Assembly: GCF_036242395.1 (NCBI RefSeq)
Contig: NZ_CP108458.1
Coordinates: forward strand, 8,184,001 to 8,248,000
DNA length: 64,000 nucleotides
Source: Kitasatospora sp. NBC_01266
GTDB lineage: Bacteria > Actinomycetota > Actinomycetes > Streptomycetales > Streptomycetaceae
Reading direction: 5' to 3'
Position numbers and translations under genes: made by a program. Numbering within the stretch: position 1 is the first letter of the stretch; the number at the start of each line of letters is the position of its first letter. The notes below the pieces were generated by a model, which was given only the letters and a program-made list of their open reading frames with translations, ran no database searches and was not told the origin of the DNA. This document shows, piece by piece, positions 52,014 to 61,034 of this stretch.

Positions 52014-52643
52014 TTACGTGGTCAACTTGCTGATTGCGTCGAGTAGGACGCTCATGGCCAGCTGGCGCCGGTTGTCGTCGTTGATGCCGGCCACCACCGC
52101 TTCCCAAGCGGAGAGCATCGGATACCACCACTCTTGGCCGGCCTTCAGGCTTCGTGCCAGCCGTTCCAGGTGCTGAAGCTCGGTGTCGTCCAGACGCTCC
52201 GCGTGGCGCTCAATGCGCTCGACGACGACCAGCGCCGGGTTGCTGTAGATCTGGGAGTGCAGGAAGCGCAGATGTTCGAACCGGTCCACGTCGGCCCGAT
52301 GCTGGGCGACGAACCGTTGCGCCTGTTCGGAGAGCCCGAGCACGACGTACACCGAGACGTCGGTGTAGTAGTGGGTGGCCAACTGTCGAGGGACTCCGAG
52401 CTGTGCGTTCACCTGGTCCTGGGCGCTGTGCAACTGTTCGGCGGGCCACTGACCGGTCAACTGTCCTGCTCGGTACATGATCTGGTCCCGCAGGTGGGCT
52501 TCCCTGTCACCGTGCCGGGCGCGGGTGGGGCGCCAGCGTGCGGTGATCGAGGCTTCGAAGTGCACGCCGGCCGTGGCGCTGGGCAGCTGGCGCGGCTGCG
52601 GGAAGATCGTCTCCCGCAGCCGCCGTCTGTTCATCAGTCGCAT
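52014..52643 (-). CDS. Unknown helical protein in conflict-type operon
   Basis: A 209-residue soluble, mostly helical protein. The first 25 residues are basic (RRRLRETIFPQPRQLP). A long helical section follows with THYYTDVSVYVVLGLSEQAQRFVAQHRADVDRF and regularly spaced hydrophobics. I recognise no family. Its ATG lies inside the end of the 751-residue protein gene (10-bp overlap), so the two are translated together and probably act together. No catalytic motif is visible. Confidence 0.75.
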   Translation of the reverse strand: MRLMNRRRLRETIFPQPRQLPSATAGVHFEASITARWRPTRARHGDREAHLRDQIMYRAGQLTGQWPAEQLHSAQDQVNAQLGVPRQLATHYYTDVSVYVVLGLSEQAQRFVAQHRADVDRFEHLRFLHSQIYSNPALVVVERIERHAERLDDTELQHLERLARSLKAGQEWWYPMLSAWEAVVAGINDDNRRQLAMSVLLDAISKLTT

Positions 52644-54889
52644 GGGGTCCGGGTCCAGCCATCCGGCGGGAACAGGTCATGCAGCCGAGGGTCGACGAGC
52701 TCGCGGTAGATCTCGTCCGCGACGCGGCTGCCGTTGGAGCGGCGTACGTTCCCGAGACCCTGCATGAACGCCGCACCGGCCTCGAACGACTGTTGTCGGC
52801 GAAGCAGGGCGACCACCTGCGGCTGAACCTGGAGATACGTGTCATCGTCGTGGGCGCAGGAGACCAACCAGCCGGCGGCCAGAGCCCCGCAGTCGGCTTG
52901 GTACTCGGGATCGGCGAACAGTTCCCCGAGCGCGTCGTCCAGGTCGAAGTCGAGCAGTTCCGGGTTGCCGGAGACAGGCCACGGCACAGTTGCGGAACCG
53001 GCCCGCATGAGTACGAGGAGCGCCAACTTCCCGGCGTTCGACGGAGCTCCGGCCCGCCGCCAGACCTGCACGACGGTGCCCAGCCGTGTTCGGCCGTCAG
53101 GGGTGTCGGCCAACTGCTCGAATGCCTGGAGCACGGCCACGCGGACCTCCGGTCCGGCGGGCTTCCCGCCCACCCGGCGTAGCCGGGTCATCGCCCGGCG
53201 CCGCAGTGGCTCGGGCGCGGAGTCGTCCATCAGCAGGGACCGGCAGACCTCGACCACGACCAGCTGGATGTCCACCGACTGCCGGGCCCAGTCGTACAGC
53301 AGGCCCCAGACCCGGCTGCCCACGTGCTCATTGCGGACGGCGGAGCCTGCCACGGAGATGAGGACGTCAGAGCGGTCTACCCTCACGCACAGGTGCCGCA
53401 GCTTCTCCAGCTCGCCTGTGTCCTCGTGCCGCAGAGCCAGGTCGGACAACACCCGCGCACCGGTGACGGGCAGCACGGCAGATCGGTTGGGCAACTGCAC
53501 CAGCCACTGGCGCAGCACGTCGCGGATCTCGTAGTTGTCCCACACGAACGTGATCAGCGCCTCGCCGAAGCCGGGGCGGGCCAGGTCCACCCGGTCGCGG
53601 GAGTCGACCTCAGCGCCGAGATCGGTCAGCCGGCTGCGGATGCCGCGACCGGCGAGCACCGAGCTGAGCCCGCCGGGTGCCGCACCCTTGCCACCCGTCT
53701 CAGCGACGACAGACCTCTCCAACTCCCTGGCAGCTGATGCGATCTCGGAGGGCGAGCCCTGCTGGTGGACGGCGAGTGAGATCAGCAGGCAGCGGTCGGC
53801 GAGCGTCAGGGCGCGCTTCTTCGGGTCGCCGGTCGGGCCGTGCGGTGCGAGGTCGGCGAAGCATACGTTGAGTTCCTCGCGCCAGTCGCCGAGCGCCTGC
53901 TCGATCCGCTGACGCAGCACCGAGTCGAGCTGAGCAGGTGACTCGGTGCCGCGGGCCGCTTCTGCGGCTTTCGGCTCGGCCAAGCGGTACTGCCGCCATT
54001 GGGTCAGCACGGTTCCAGCGGCCCGCATGGCGTCGACGGCATCGCGGCCCCTCAGATGGTTGCGGGCCACCTCTGTCCGCACATAGGGAAGGAGCCAGCC
54101 CAGGTCAGCCGACTGCACCTGCTGCTCGACCAACTGCTGTGCGTCCGGTGGCTGGGAGAGTTCGACCACCCGCACGTTCTCGGGTGCTGACCAGGCACGG
54201 TGCTGTGCCCACAGTTCCTTGGCGACTGTGAGGATCAGTCGGGACCCCACTGCGTTCAGCCGTCCGGCGTGTTCGCCGAGACCGGCCATGAACTCTGCGG
54301 AGAGTAGATCCGACTGAGGGTCCTTCAGGTCGAGTTGACACGCGGTTCGGCCGAGGATCGGGAGCTTGCCCACCGAGGGTACCCGCCAGTCCGCAGCCAG
54401 TTGGAGCAAAGTGACGTCGGTGGGCGTGTGCTGGGCGAGCAGTTGTTGGGCGAAGATCGTGGAGCCGATATGGCGGGGCGCCACGACCACGATGACACCG
54501 GTCTTCTCGTCCAGCAGGGCAGCGGTCATCGGCCCCGACGCAACCTGTCGGGGGCTGACCGGCACGTAGTACCGAGAGTCGCGCAACGCGTCGCGGTCGA
54601 GCGGTCGGCCGCTGAGCACGTCAGGCTTGAGCTGGTTGACGGTGAGGCTGTCAGCGTGGTTGACCACCGCGCCGGCGTTCTCCACTGTCAGTAGGCGAGT
54701 TTGGGGTGGCAGCAGGACATCGACCGGACGGCGGTGCTGGAGGAGCGGGATCCAGCGCAACTCATTTGCCCAGGGCGTAGATTCGGCGAGTTCGTAGGCT
54801 TTGGTGGAGCGGTGCAGCTCGACTGGCTGCGAGTCGGAGTCCGGCGGGGGCGCCGAAGAGCGCTGGGTCGGGAACTCGTTGAGGGTCAC
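52634..54889 (-). CDS. STAND-like protein with damaged P-loop
   Basis: A 751-residue protein. Residues about 100-330 look like a P-loop NTPase module in which the Walker A position reads VVVAPRHIGSTIFAQQL: the GK[ST] lysine is replaced by serine. A predicted strand LILTVAKELW sits where a later NTPase strand is expected. The C-terminal 350 residues are helical, HEAT/TPR-like (LRRRAMTRLRRVGG, VRVAVLQAFEQLAD). This fits an inactive STAND protein that acts as a scaffold rather than a motor. GTG 54889 overlaps the stop of the cyclase-like gene by four bases. In actinomycetes such proteins belong to multi-gene conflict systems; the role here is inferred. Confidence 0.72.
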   Translation of the reverse strand: MTLNEFPTQRSSAPPPDSDSQPVELHRSTKAYELAESTPWANELRWIPLLQHRRPVDVLLPPQTRLLTVENAGAVVNHADSLTVNQLKPDVLSGRPLDRDALRDSRYYVPVSPRQVASGPMTAALLDEKTGVIVVVAPRHIGSTIFAQQLLAQHTPTDVTLLQLAADWRVPSVGKLPILGRTACQLDLKDPQSDLLSAEFMAGLGEHAGRLNAVGSRLILTVAKELWAQHRAWSAPENVRVVELSQPPDAQQLVEQQVQSADLGWLLPYVRTEVARNHLRGRDAVDAMRAAGTVLTQWRQYRLAEPKAAEAARGTESPAQLDSVLRQRIEQALGDWREELNVCFADLAPHGPTGDPKKRALTLADRCLLISLAVHQQGSPSEIASAARELERSVVAETGGKGAAPGGLSSVLAGRGIRSRLTDLGAEVDSRDRVDLARPGFGEALITFVWDNYEIRDVLRQWLVQLPNRSAVLPVTGARVLSDLALRHEDTGELEKLRHLCVRVDRSDVLISVAGSAVRNEHVGSRVWGLLYDWARQSVDIQLVVVEVCRSLLMDDSAPEPLRRRAMTRLRRVGGKPAGPEVRVAVLQAFEQLADTPDGRTRLGTVVQVWRRAGAPSNAGKLALLVLMRAGSATVPWPVSGNPELLDFDLDDALGELFADPEYQADCGALAAGWLVSCAHDDDTYLQVQPQVVALLRRQQSFEAGAAFMQGLGNVRRSNGSRVADEIYRELVDPRLHDLFPPDGWTRTPCD

Positions 54890-55716
54890 TGGTGCTCCTG
54901 TCCGGTGTGCGGCTGCCACGTCGACGGGTTGAGGGGACCGAAGTTGTACTGCGCGCTCTGCACCTGCTTGGCCTTGTTCGTTGCCGTTCCGACCTGGCCG
55001 GTCACGCACATGAAAGGCCCTGCCGGCACGTGCCGCGACGGCTCGGTGTGTGCCGCACCGGGGCGTCCGAACGCCGGCAACCGGTCTGCGAGCGAGCGTG
55101 GGCCGACTCGCGGCACGTGCAGCCAGGCGCTCCGACTGAAGGTCCTGTTGCCCACCGTCGCCGGCACTTCGAGGAAGTCACGCGTTGAGAGCCGGGTGAC
55201 GCACTCGCCTACGACGACCTGCCGGTAGACCTCGTCCGAGATGATCAGGGCGGTGTGCGAGCCTTGCTCGATCGCCACGTCGAGCCCGGCCCGGACGGCG
55301 TCACTGTCGACGTAGCGGCAGGCGTGATTGATCGCGCTGGGCAGGCGGGACTCTGGCAGCGGCCCGCGGTGGATGCTCGCCCGGATTCGTAGTTGCAGTC
55401 GGTCAGCGGGGGGAGCGTGATTCTCGCGGTGCAGGGCCTCATCCAGGTTGTGGATCAACGGGTCCATCAGCGCGCAGCTCCGGGTGGTGGGCATCAGGAT
55501 GACGCAGCGGGCGCCGGTGTCCTCGACCAGTGTCCGGTCGGTCCAGATGCCACCCAGTCCGCTCTGGATGAAGACGCTGCCCAGCACGCGGTCCAGCTTG
55601 TCGCGCAGGCCCGGTAGCGCGGTCTCCCCGGCCTCGCTGAGCTCCTCGATGTCAACTACGAACAACGTCAGGTCCGGGGCCGGGTCCTGGTGGTCGACGA
55701 GTGCGAGAGTGCACAT
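54886..55716 (-). CDS. Nucleotide-cyclase-like protein with C-terminal tag
   Basis: A 276-residue protein. Residues about 10-190 fit a class III nucleotide cyclase fold: TLFVVDIEELSEAG in place of the first metal-binding strand, RIRASIHRGPLPES in place of the RxxLHxG strand, then INHACRYVDSDAVR. The second metal and base-recognition residues are not evident, so it may bind rather than cyclise nucleotides. The C-terminal 45 residues are a low-complexity tail containing QVQSAQYNFGPL, similar in style to short tags on proteins that pair with STAND partners. ATG 55716 follows GGGAGATC. It heads the minus-strand operon. Confidence 0.7.
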   Translation of the reverse strand: MCTLALVDHQDPAPDLTLFVVDIEELSEAGETALPGLRDKLDRVLGSVFIQSGLGGIWTDRTLVEDTGARCVILMPTTRSCALMDPLIHNLDEALHRENHAPPADRLQLRIRASIHRGPLPESRLPSAINHACRYVDSDAVRAGLDVAIEQGSHTALIISDEVYRQVVVGECVTRLSTRDFLEVPATVGNRTFSRSAWLHVPRVGPRSLADRLPAFGRPGAAHTEPSRHVPAGPFMCVTGQVGTATNKAKQVQSAQYNFGPLNPSTWQPHTGQEHQ

Positions 55717-56074
55717 GACTGATCTCCCGTCAGAGAAGTTGCCTGAGTGGCTGATTGCTGCCGAGTCCTGGGTAGCTGTTGCTGACGCGGGTTGGGGAGC
55801 GACCAGCTTCGGGTGGGCCTGGTGACGGCGGTCCCGACCGGTGGCCGTCCTGGTAACCGGCGTCGCTGGCTTACCAACGTCGTTGCACAGAAGGACGGTT
55901 GGACGTCTTTTGCCGAAGCGCCCGGCCGGACCGGCCGATGGCGTTGAGATGATGCTAGCGCCTCTCGGTCGTACTTTGGTAGAGCTTTGGAGAAAGTCTG
56001 GGATACCATGGGGTAGCTTCGGTTGTTGTTGGTGCCCCTTGGAGTTCCTTGGTTGAGCGGGTAAGCTGGTGTGC
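55717..56074. other. Divergent promoter region of the island
   Basis: About 360 bp between two divergent operons. It is less GC-rich than most of the window and has no supported gene. TTGGAG and TAAGCT near 56039-56068 could be -35/-10 boxes placed so close to ATG 56075 that the plus-strand message would be nearly leaderless. Confidence 0.4.
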
Positions 56075-56941
56075 ATGGCCGAGACACTGGAGCTTCTCGA
56101 ACAGCGGATCGCCGAGTTGCGGCGCGAGGTGCGCCAGGCGTCGCAGGCCGGTGACAAGCTGGCAGTACGCCGGGCCAGGGTTGAACTGCGCGCGGTTGAG
56201 CAGGCGTGGGAGGAAGCGCTCGAACGGGACGGCGCAGAGGGTCCCCCGGTGTCATCGGGGGTGGCCCCCGACTATGCGTCAGCGCCTGGGCCGCTTGCGG
56301 GAGCGACGATTCCCGTCCGGGAGCAGGTCCATCAGGCGCTCACCGTCCTGGGAGCCTGCGCCGCACCCAAATTGATCTCCGCCGTGCATGAGGCCTTCTT
56401 TAACGACGCCATCGTCACTACCAAGCTGGCCTCATTGCGGCGTGACGAGGAGCGCTCCTTCGCCGCACAGGCCTACGCGCGGCCGTACTACATCTGCGCC
56501 GCGCTCAACCACGAGGGTCTGACCTCGGCTCGCGCCCTGCTGGCTGTGTCCACTTGGACGTTGGAGCAGCGCATGCTGGGTCCGCTGGGTCCACGCATCG
56601 ACTTCCTGACGCACGCCGAGCGGATAGCCGTCCATGTGCAGCGCATTCAGCAGAGTGGGCGTCAACCATCTGATGTCGCCTGGCGGTTGCTGGGGCGGTT
56701 TGCAGCCAATGTCCCGGACGGCTTTCAGGGGTCCGGCCGACCGGACCCTGAGCAGGTGGCACATGCGGCCCGGATGGAGGCGGCTGTCCACCGCGAGGTC
56801 GATGCCACGCAAAGACGTCTGGCGGCTGATCGTGCCCGGGCTCAACTCGGCGCTTCGGAGCAGCTCTTCGGCGCGCCGGTACTCGCCGAGGCGCGTCGGC
56901 TCGGGACTGATCGGCGTACTGCGGAGGGGACGGTCACCTAG
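56075..56941 (+). CDS. Coiled-coil protein heading nuclease-helicase operon
   Basis: A 288-residue soluble protein. Residues 1-50 form a charged coiled coil (LELLEQRIAELRREVRQA). The middle (about 85-215) is helical and could be a winged-helix-like DNA-binding region: VREQVHQALTVLGACAAPKLISAVHEAFF, then TTKLASLRRDEERSF. This resembles a DUF-type helix-turn-helix in which LISAVHEAFF is the recognition part, so it might be the operon's regulator. I recognise no family with certainty. ATG 56075 has no good ribosome site; GTG 56069 is an alternative. It lies 67 bp before the nuclease gene. Confidence 0.7.
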   Translation: MAETLELLEQRIAELRREVRQASQAGDKLAVRRARVELRAVEQAWEEALERDGAEGPPVSSGVAPDYASAPGPLAGATIPVREQVHQALTVLGACAAPKLISAVHEAFFNDAIVTTKLASLRRDEERSFAAQAYARPYYICAALNHEGLTSARALLAVSTWTLEQRMLGPLGPRIDFLTHAERIAVHVQRIQQSGRQPSDVAWRLLGRFAANVPDGFQGSGRPDPEQVAHAARMEAAVHREVDATQRRLAADRARAQLGASEQLFGAPVLAEARRLGTDRRTAEGTVT

Positions 56942-57008
56942 TCACCCGCCAAGGTGGATTGGGTCGATTCGGGTAGAGAGTAGCCGAACGCTCAGCTAAG
57001 AAGAGGTC

Positions 57009-58178
57009 ATGCCCACGCTCGATTCCTCAGACTGGCTTGCGCTTCTCTGCGGCTCCGCCGCACCCGAGGCGTTCACCGCGCGGAAGATCACCGCACTGAC
57101 CATCAACCCGGGCTGCCGGCGGCGAGCGGTGCTCGATGCTGCTGGCGTGAACAAGACCCGACTACTCGTCCGGCTGGGCTATCCGGTGCGCGACGGCCGC
57201 TCGCCATTCGCCATCGTCCGAGGCAGGGCCTTTGAGGAGCAGGTGAAGCGGGACGGCTACGCCGCACTGATCACGCTGTTACGCGCCGCACTCGCCGTGC
57301 CGATTGCCGAGGCGGCCGTCGCTGACCTCAATGGGGCTGGTGAGACGGCTGATCTCCCCAGCCGGGCCACCAGGACGCGTCACCTGTTGCGCAGGCTCGT
57401 CGCAGGTAAGGACGAACGGCTGATCCTGGACCGTCCAGTGCTGCCGTTCACGGTGGCCGGTCGAACGGTCCACCTGGAGCCGGATGCGCTCACACACCGG
57501 ATCAACGGCCGGTTCTATCTGATCGAGATCAAATCCTTCTCTGCCATCGACGGCCGGGCGGATGCCGAGAAGGTGGCCGAGGTCACCAAGCAGGCCGCCA
57601 CCTATGTGCTCGCGCTACGTGCGCTGGTCCGCGCGCTTGGGGGCGATCCGGCAGATATTGCGGACGAGTACCTGCTCGTCTGCCCCAAGGACTTCAGCAA
57701 CCTCCCTTTCTGTAGCCTGGTCGATCTGCGGCAGCAACTCGAGCACGTGGCGTTCCAACTCGCCCGCCTGGAAGGGGCGGACCGGCTGGCGGCGGCTCTC
57801 TTCGACGCTCTCGGCCCGGCCGCCACCCTGGACCTGTCCACCGATGCGCTTGGGAAGCCGTTCCGAGCTGATCACGAACTACGGGCCACCCTTGACGTGT
57901 TGGCCCCCCTGTTTGGCCCTGACTGTCTGGCTCACTGTGAGCTGGCCCCACATTGCCGGGCCGAGGCCACGGTGGCTGGCGAGCCGGCCCGGTTCGGCAG
58001 CACGGTGCGCGATGCGGTGCCTGGCATCGCCTCTACCGGGGCAGCGCTGCGGTTGATCAGCGGCGCCGAGGAACCCGACGAGACGCAGCGTGACGTGGTC
58101 GAGATGCTGCGCCGAGCCGAGCAGCTGCGCGAGCAGGCGCTGGGTCGGGCCCGTTCGGCCGAGGGCGGTGCGGCATGA
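57009..58178 (+). CDS. Cas4/RecB-like PD-(D/E)XK nuclease with Fe-S cysteines
   Basis: A 389-residue protein. The nuclease core shows D159 (LEPDAL) and E173-I-K175 (YLIEIKSF), the PD-(D/E)XK triad, followed by EKVAEVTKQAATYVLAL as the QxxxY helix. One cysteine near the start (C36, NPGC) and three near the end (C306, C310, C316) match the split Cys arrangement that holds a 4Fe-4S cluster in Cas4, AddB and Dna2. It should cut DNA ends or flaps. Codon 91 is TTA, very rare in streptomycetes, so translation may need the bldA tRNA. ATG 57009 follows AAGAAGAGG. It overlaps the next gene by four bases. Confidence 0.85.
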   Translation: MPTLDSSDWLALLCGSAAPEAFTARKITALTINPGCRRRAVLDAAGVNKTRLLVRLGYPVRDGRSPFAIVRGRAFEEQVKRDGYAALITLLRAALAVPIAEAAVADLNGAGETADLPSRATRTRHLLRRLVAGKDERLILDRPVLPFTVAGRTVHLEPDALTHRINGRFYLIEIKSFSAIDGRADAEKVAEVTKQAATYVLALRALVRALGGDPADIADEYLLVCPKDFSNLPFCSLVDLRQQLEHVAFQLARLEGADRLAAALFDALGPAATLDLSTDALGKPFRADHELRATLDVLAPLFGPDCLAHCELAPHCRAEATVAGEPARFGSTVRDAVPGIASTGAALRLISGAEEPDETQRDVVEMLRRAEQLREQALGRARSAEGGAA

Positions 58179-59680
58179 GCACGCTGACGCTGGCGGCGCT
58201 TGCCACCCTGCACGCCGCTGAGCGCGGCCGGGCCGAGCCGATCGCCACTGTCCGGCACTGCCACCTGGCTACTCGGCCGCTGGTCCTGGTTCCCGTCCAA
58301 CTGGCCGGCGAGGCCTGCGCACCGCTGGCTGCTCTGGTGGGTACGGAACGGGAGAGACCGGTGCTGCTGACAGTGCGCCAGCCCCTCTCCCGTCAGCTGA
58401 GGTTCAGGTTCGCGGCGGAGCTGGGCGAGTTGCTCACCGGCTATCTCGACTGGTGCCGCGCCGGCGGAACGGAGCGGGTGGTCCGGCGCAGAGGTGTGGT
58501 CGACCGGTACCGTGAGGCCCCTCAGCTCATTGTGCCAAACCGTGGTGGTGTCGGGTTCCTCTCGCTGCTCGGCCGCTCCACTCGGCTGCGTCGTACCAGC
58601 GGACCGCACGCGGTCAATCCGGTAGTACCGGTCCTCGGCAGCTGGCTGAGCTGGCTCGCTGACATGGCGGAGTTGCCGGGAAGTAGCCTGCTGCTCGACT
58701 TGTGCGGTGAGCTGACGGGCCAGTGGGCCAGCGGCCAGAGTGAGGCGGAGGACCTGCACCTCGGCTCGTTGTTGGCCTGGATCGCGCCCCCAGCTGGTCT
58801 CGATGGCGCCAGGGCTGCGGAATTGGCGGAGGACCCTTGGCGCTGTCCGCCGGCCGGACCGGCCACCAACCCCGACTTCGACCGCCGGTTGGCCGAGCTG
58901 ATCACTGTGTACAGTCGGGCTCGGCAGGAGCGTGTGCGCGACGCGGCCGGCCTGCGCATCGACCGTGCGTTACGCGCCCAACTTGAGCCGACCTGGCAGT
59001 TGGTGTGGCAGGGCATCGACCTGCTGGGATCGGTGGTTCCGGGCGCCCGGGTGGCTCGCCGATGGGATCGGGATCGGGACGCGTTCACCCACCGGGACCG
59101 GTACTTGTTGGCCGGTGGCATGCCCCAGCCGCGCCGCGAGCGGGCGGCCGGCGCGGCCCGCCGACTGGCCCGCCTGGAGGACGCGAAGGCGCGCTTCGAG
59201 TTCGACCGTGCCCTCGACGACCCGCTGGTCCTGGCCGAGCACGAGCTGTCCGGTGATGCCTTCTCCGGCACGGTGGCGGCCGTCGAGGCCGACCGCACCG
59301 TCCCCGGGGCCGGGCCTCGGGCGCGGCCCAAGCTGCGCCCCCTGGTCACCCTTCGGCTTGCGCACTGCCAGGCCGCCCGCCTCGACGCCCACTATGTCAG
59401 CCCTGGCAGACAGGGGCAGCAGGCCGTGCTGCTCGCCGTGCGGGCGAATCCTGATGGCATGTTCGACGTGGACCTCGAACTCAGTGGTGGCCTGGGGCGG
59501 GGGCGCACTCCAGTACCGGGATCTGTGCCTCAGTGCGGGGAGTGGCTGACCTATATCCGGCATGAACCGTACATCCCGCCCGCGGACTTCCCGGACGAGA
59601 GTCAGGTGCCCTGGACCCACGGCGGCCCGGCGGCGCCGTTCCGACCAACCGATGCCGACGCCGGCGAGAACTGGGAATGA
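58175..59680 (+). CDS. Unknown protein between nuclease and helicase
   Basis: A 501-residue protein with no family I can name. The N-terminal 130 residues are beta/alpha mixed. The middle is helical with a basic segment (RRWDRDRDAFTHRDRYLLAGG, about 298-318). The C-terminal ~150 residues look beta-rich (LVTLRLAHCQAARLDAHY, AVLLAVRANPDGMFDVDLEL), as expected for a beta-barrel or OB-like nucleic-acid-binding part. Its ATG overlaps the nuclease stop (ATGA), and the helicase gene follows within 25 bp, so the three products are probably made in step and form a complex. Codon 266 is TTA, the second in this operon. Confidence 0.75.
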   Translation: MSTLTLAALATLHAAERGRAEPIATVRHCHLATRPLVLVPVQLAGEACAPLAALVGTERERPVLLTVRQPLSRQLRFRFAAELGELLTGYLDWCRAGGTERVVRRRGVVDRYREAPQLIVPNRGGVGFLSLLGRSTRLRRTSGPHAVNPVVPVLGSWLSWLADMAELPGSSLLLDLCGELTGQWASGQSEAEDLHLGSLLAWIAPPAGLDGARAAELAEDPWRCPPAGPATNPDFDRRLAELITVYSRARQERVRDAAGLRIDRALRAQLEPTWQLVWQGIDLLGSVVPGARVARRWDRDRDAFTHRDRYLLAGGMPQPRRERAAGAARRLARLEDAKARFEFDRALDDPLVLAEHELSGDAFSGTVAAVEADRTVPGAGPRARPKLRPLVTLRLAHCQAARLDAHYVSPGRQGQQAVLLAVRANPDGMFDVDLELSGGLGRGRTPVPGSVPQCGEWLTYIRHEPYIPPADFPDESQVPWTHGGPAAPFRPTDADAGENWE

Positions 59681-59704
59681 CTGTGCTGTCCGGGGGTGAC
59701 CGTC

Positions 59705-61027
59705 ATGATTGATGCCGCTGCTGTTGCGCAGCGAACGGTGGCCGCAGTGCTGGCCGAGCTGGCGTCTACCGCAGAGCGCGGTGTGGTGGTCAACTCGCCA
59801 CCGGGCGCTGGAAAGTCGACGCTGGTGGTGCGCGCGGCGGCGCACCTCGTGGCGCAGGGCGAGAAGCTCGTCATCGTGGCGCAGACCAACGAGCAGGTGG
59901 ACGACCTGACCGACCGGCTCGCCAATGCCCAACCACGTCTGGGCATTGGCCGGTTGCACAAGCAGGACTACCGCCCGCCGCCGCGGGTGACCCGTCACTG
60001 CGGGGTGAGCGGGTCCAGTCGTGTGGCCGACCTGGCGGGCCTGCCGGTGGTGATCGCCCCCGCTGCCAAGTGGGCGCGAGTGAAGGACTTCACGCGGTCC
60101 TGGGCGATCGTCGACGAGGCCTATCAAATGCGCTCGGACCTCATGTTGCAGACTGCCAGGATCTTCCAGCGGGGCCTGTTCGTCGGGGATCCTGGCCAAC
60201 TCGACCCGTTTGCCACGGTGGAAACCGACCGATGGGCTGGGCTCAGCTGGAATCCCTTGCTGAACGCGGTGGATGTCATCCTGGCTCACAATCCTGGGAT
60301 CCCGGTTCACCAACTCCCGATCTCCTGGCGGTTGCCGGCATCGGCGGTCCCGTTGGTCGGACGGGCGTTCTATCCCTTCGATCCATTCGACTCGGGCACG
60401 GCCCCCGGCGACCGCAGGCTTGTCCTCGACACCCGCGGGCTGGGTCGTTCGCCGGTCGACCAGGTGCTGGACAAGGCTGCGGCGACCGGCTGGGGATTCC
60501 TCGAACTGCCCCACCGGCATACTCTGCCGACGGACCGCGAACTGGCAGGGAGTCTGGTTGAATTGGTAGTCCGGCTGATCCAGCGAGGGGCGCATTCGTT
60601 CAGCGCGCCGGATTCTGACGGGCGGCGGCTGACACCGGAGCGGATCTGTATCGGTACGGCTCGCACGAATCAGGCCGAGATGGTCCGGGCACTGCTACCC
60701 GCCGAGTACGCGGCCGTGACCGTTGCCACGGCCAATCGGCTGCAGGGCCGCGAGTTTGACGTGACCCTGGTCTGGCACCCGCTTTCCGGTCGAGCTGATG
60801 CTGGGGCGTTCCACTTGGAGACCGGTCGGCTGTGCGTCCTGCTCTCCCGGCATCGGCAGGCCTGCCTGGTAGTCGGGCGCGGCGGGATGCGCGAGTTGTT
60901 GGACCGCTACCCGTCCACCACCCCGGTGCACCTCAACATGCGACCCAAGTTCCCTGACGGCTGGCGGGCCCATCAGGGCGTCCTGGAACAGCTGTGCCAG
61001 GACGCCCATCGGGTGAAGATCGGCTGA
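59705..61027 (+). CDS. SF1 (Upf1/Dna2-like) helicase
   Basis: A 440-residue superfamily 1 helicase. Walker A is PPGAGKSTL (about 32-40). Motif Ia is VAQTNEQVDDL and motif II is WAIVDEAYQM (DEAY in place of DEAx). Motif III is FVGDPGQLDPF, which resembles the GDxxQLxP of the Upf1/Dna2 group. The late motifs are VATANRLQGREFDVTLVW and LLSRHRQACLVVG. It is compact, lacking the long 1B/1C insertions, so the beta-barrel and nuclease parts may be supplied by the two proteins encoded upstream. ATG 59705 follows GGGGGTGA; GTG 59696 is an alternative. It converges on the four-TM protein gene with 7 bp between. Confidence 0.87.
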   Translation: MIDAAAVAQRTVAAVLAELASTAERGVVVNSPPGAGKSTLVVRAAAHLVAQGEKLVIVAQTNEQVDDLTDRLANAQPRLGIGRLHKQDYRPPPRVTRHCGVSGSSRVADLAGLPVVIAPAAKWARVKDFTRSWAIVDEAYQMRSDLMLQTARIFQRGLFVGDPGQLDPFATVETDRWAGLSWNPLLNAVDVILAHNPGIPVHQLPISWRLPASAVPLVGRAFYPFDPFDSGTAPGDRRLVLDTRGLGRSPVDQVLDKAAATGWGFLELPHRHTLPTDRELAGSLVELVVRLIQRGAHSFSAPDSDGRRLTPERICIGTARTNQAEMVRALLPAEYAAVTVATANRLQGREFDVTLVWHPLSGRADAGAFHLETGRLCVLLSRHRQACLVVGRGGMRELLDRYPSTTPVHLNMRPKFPDGWRAHQGVLEQLCQDAHRVKIG

Positions 61028-61034
61028 CCAGGAC

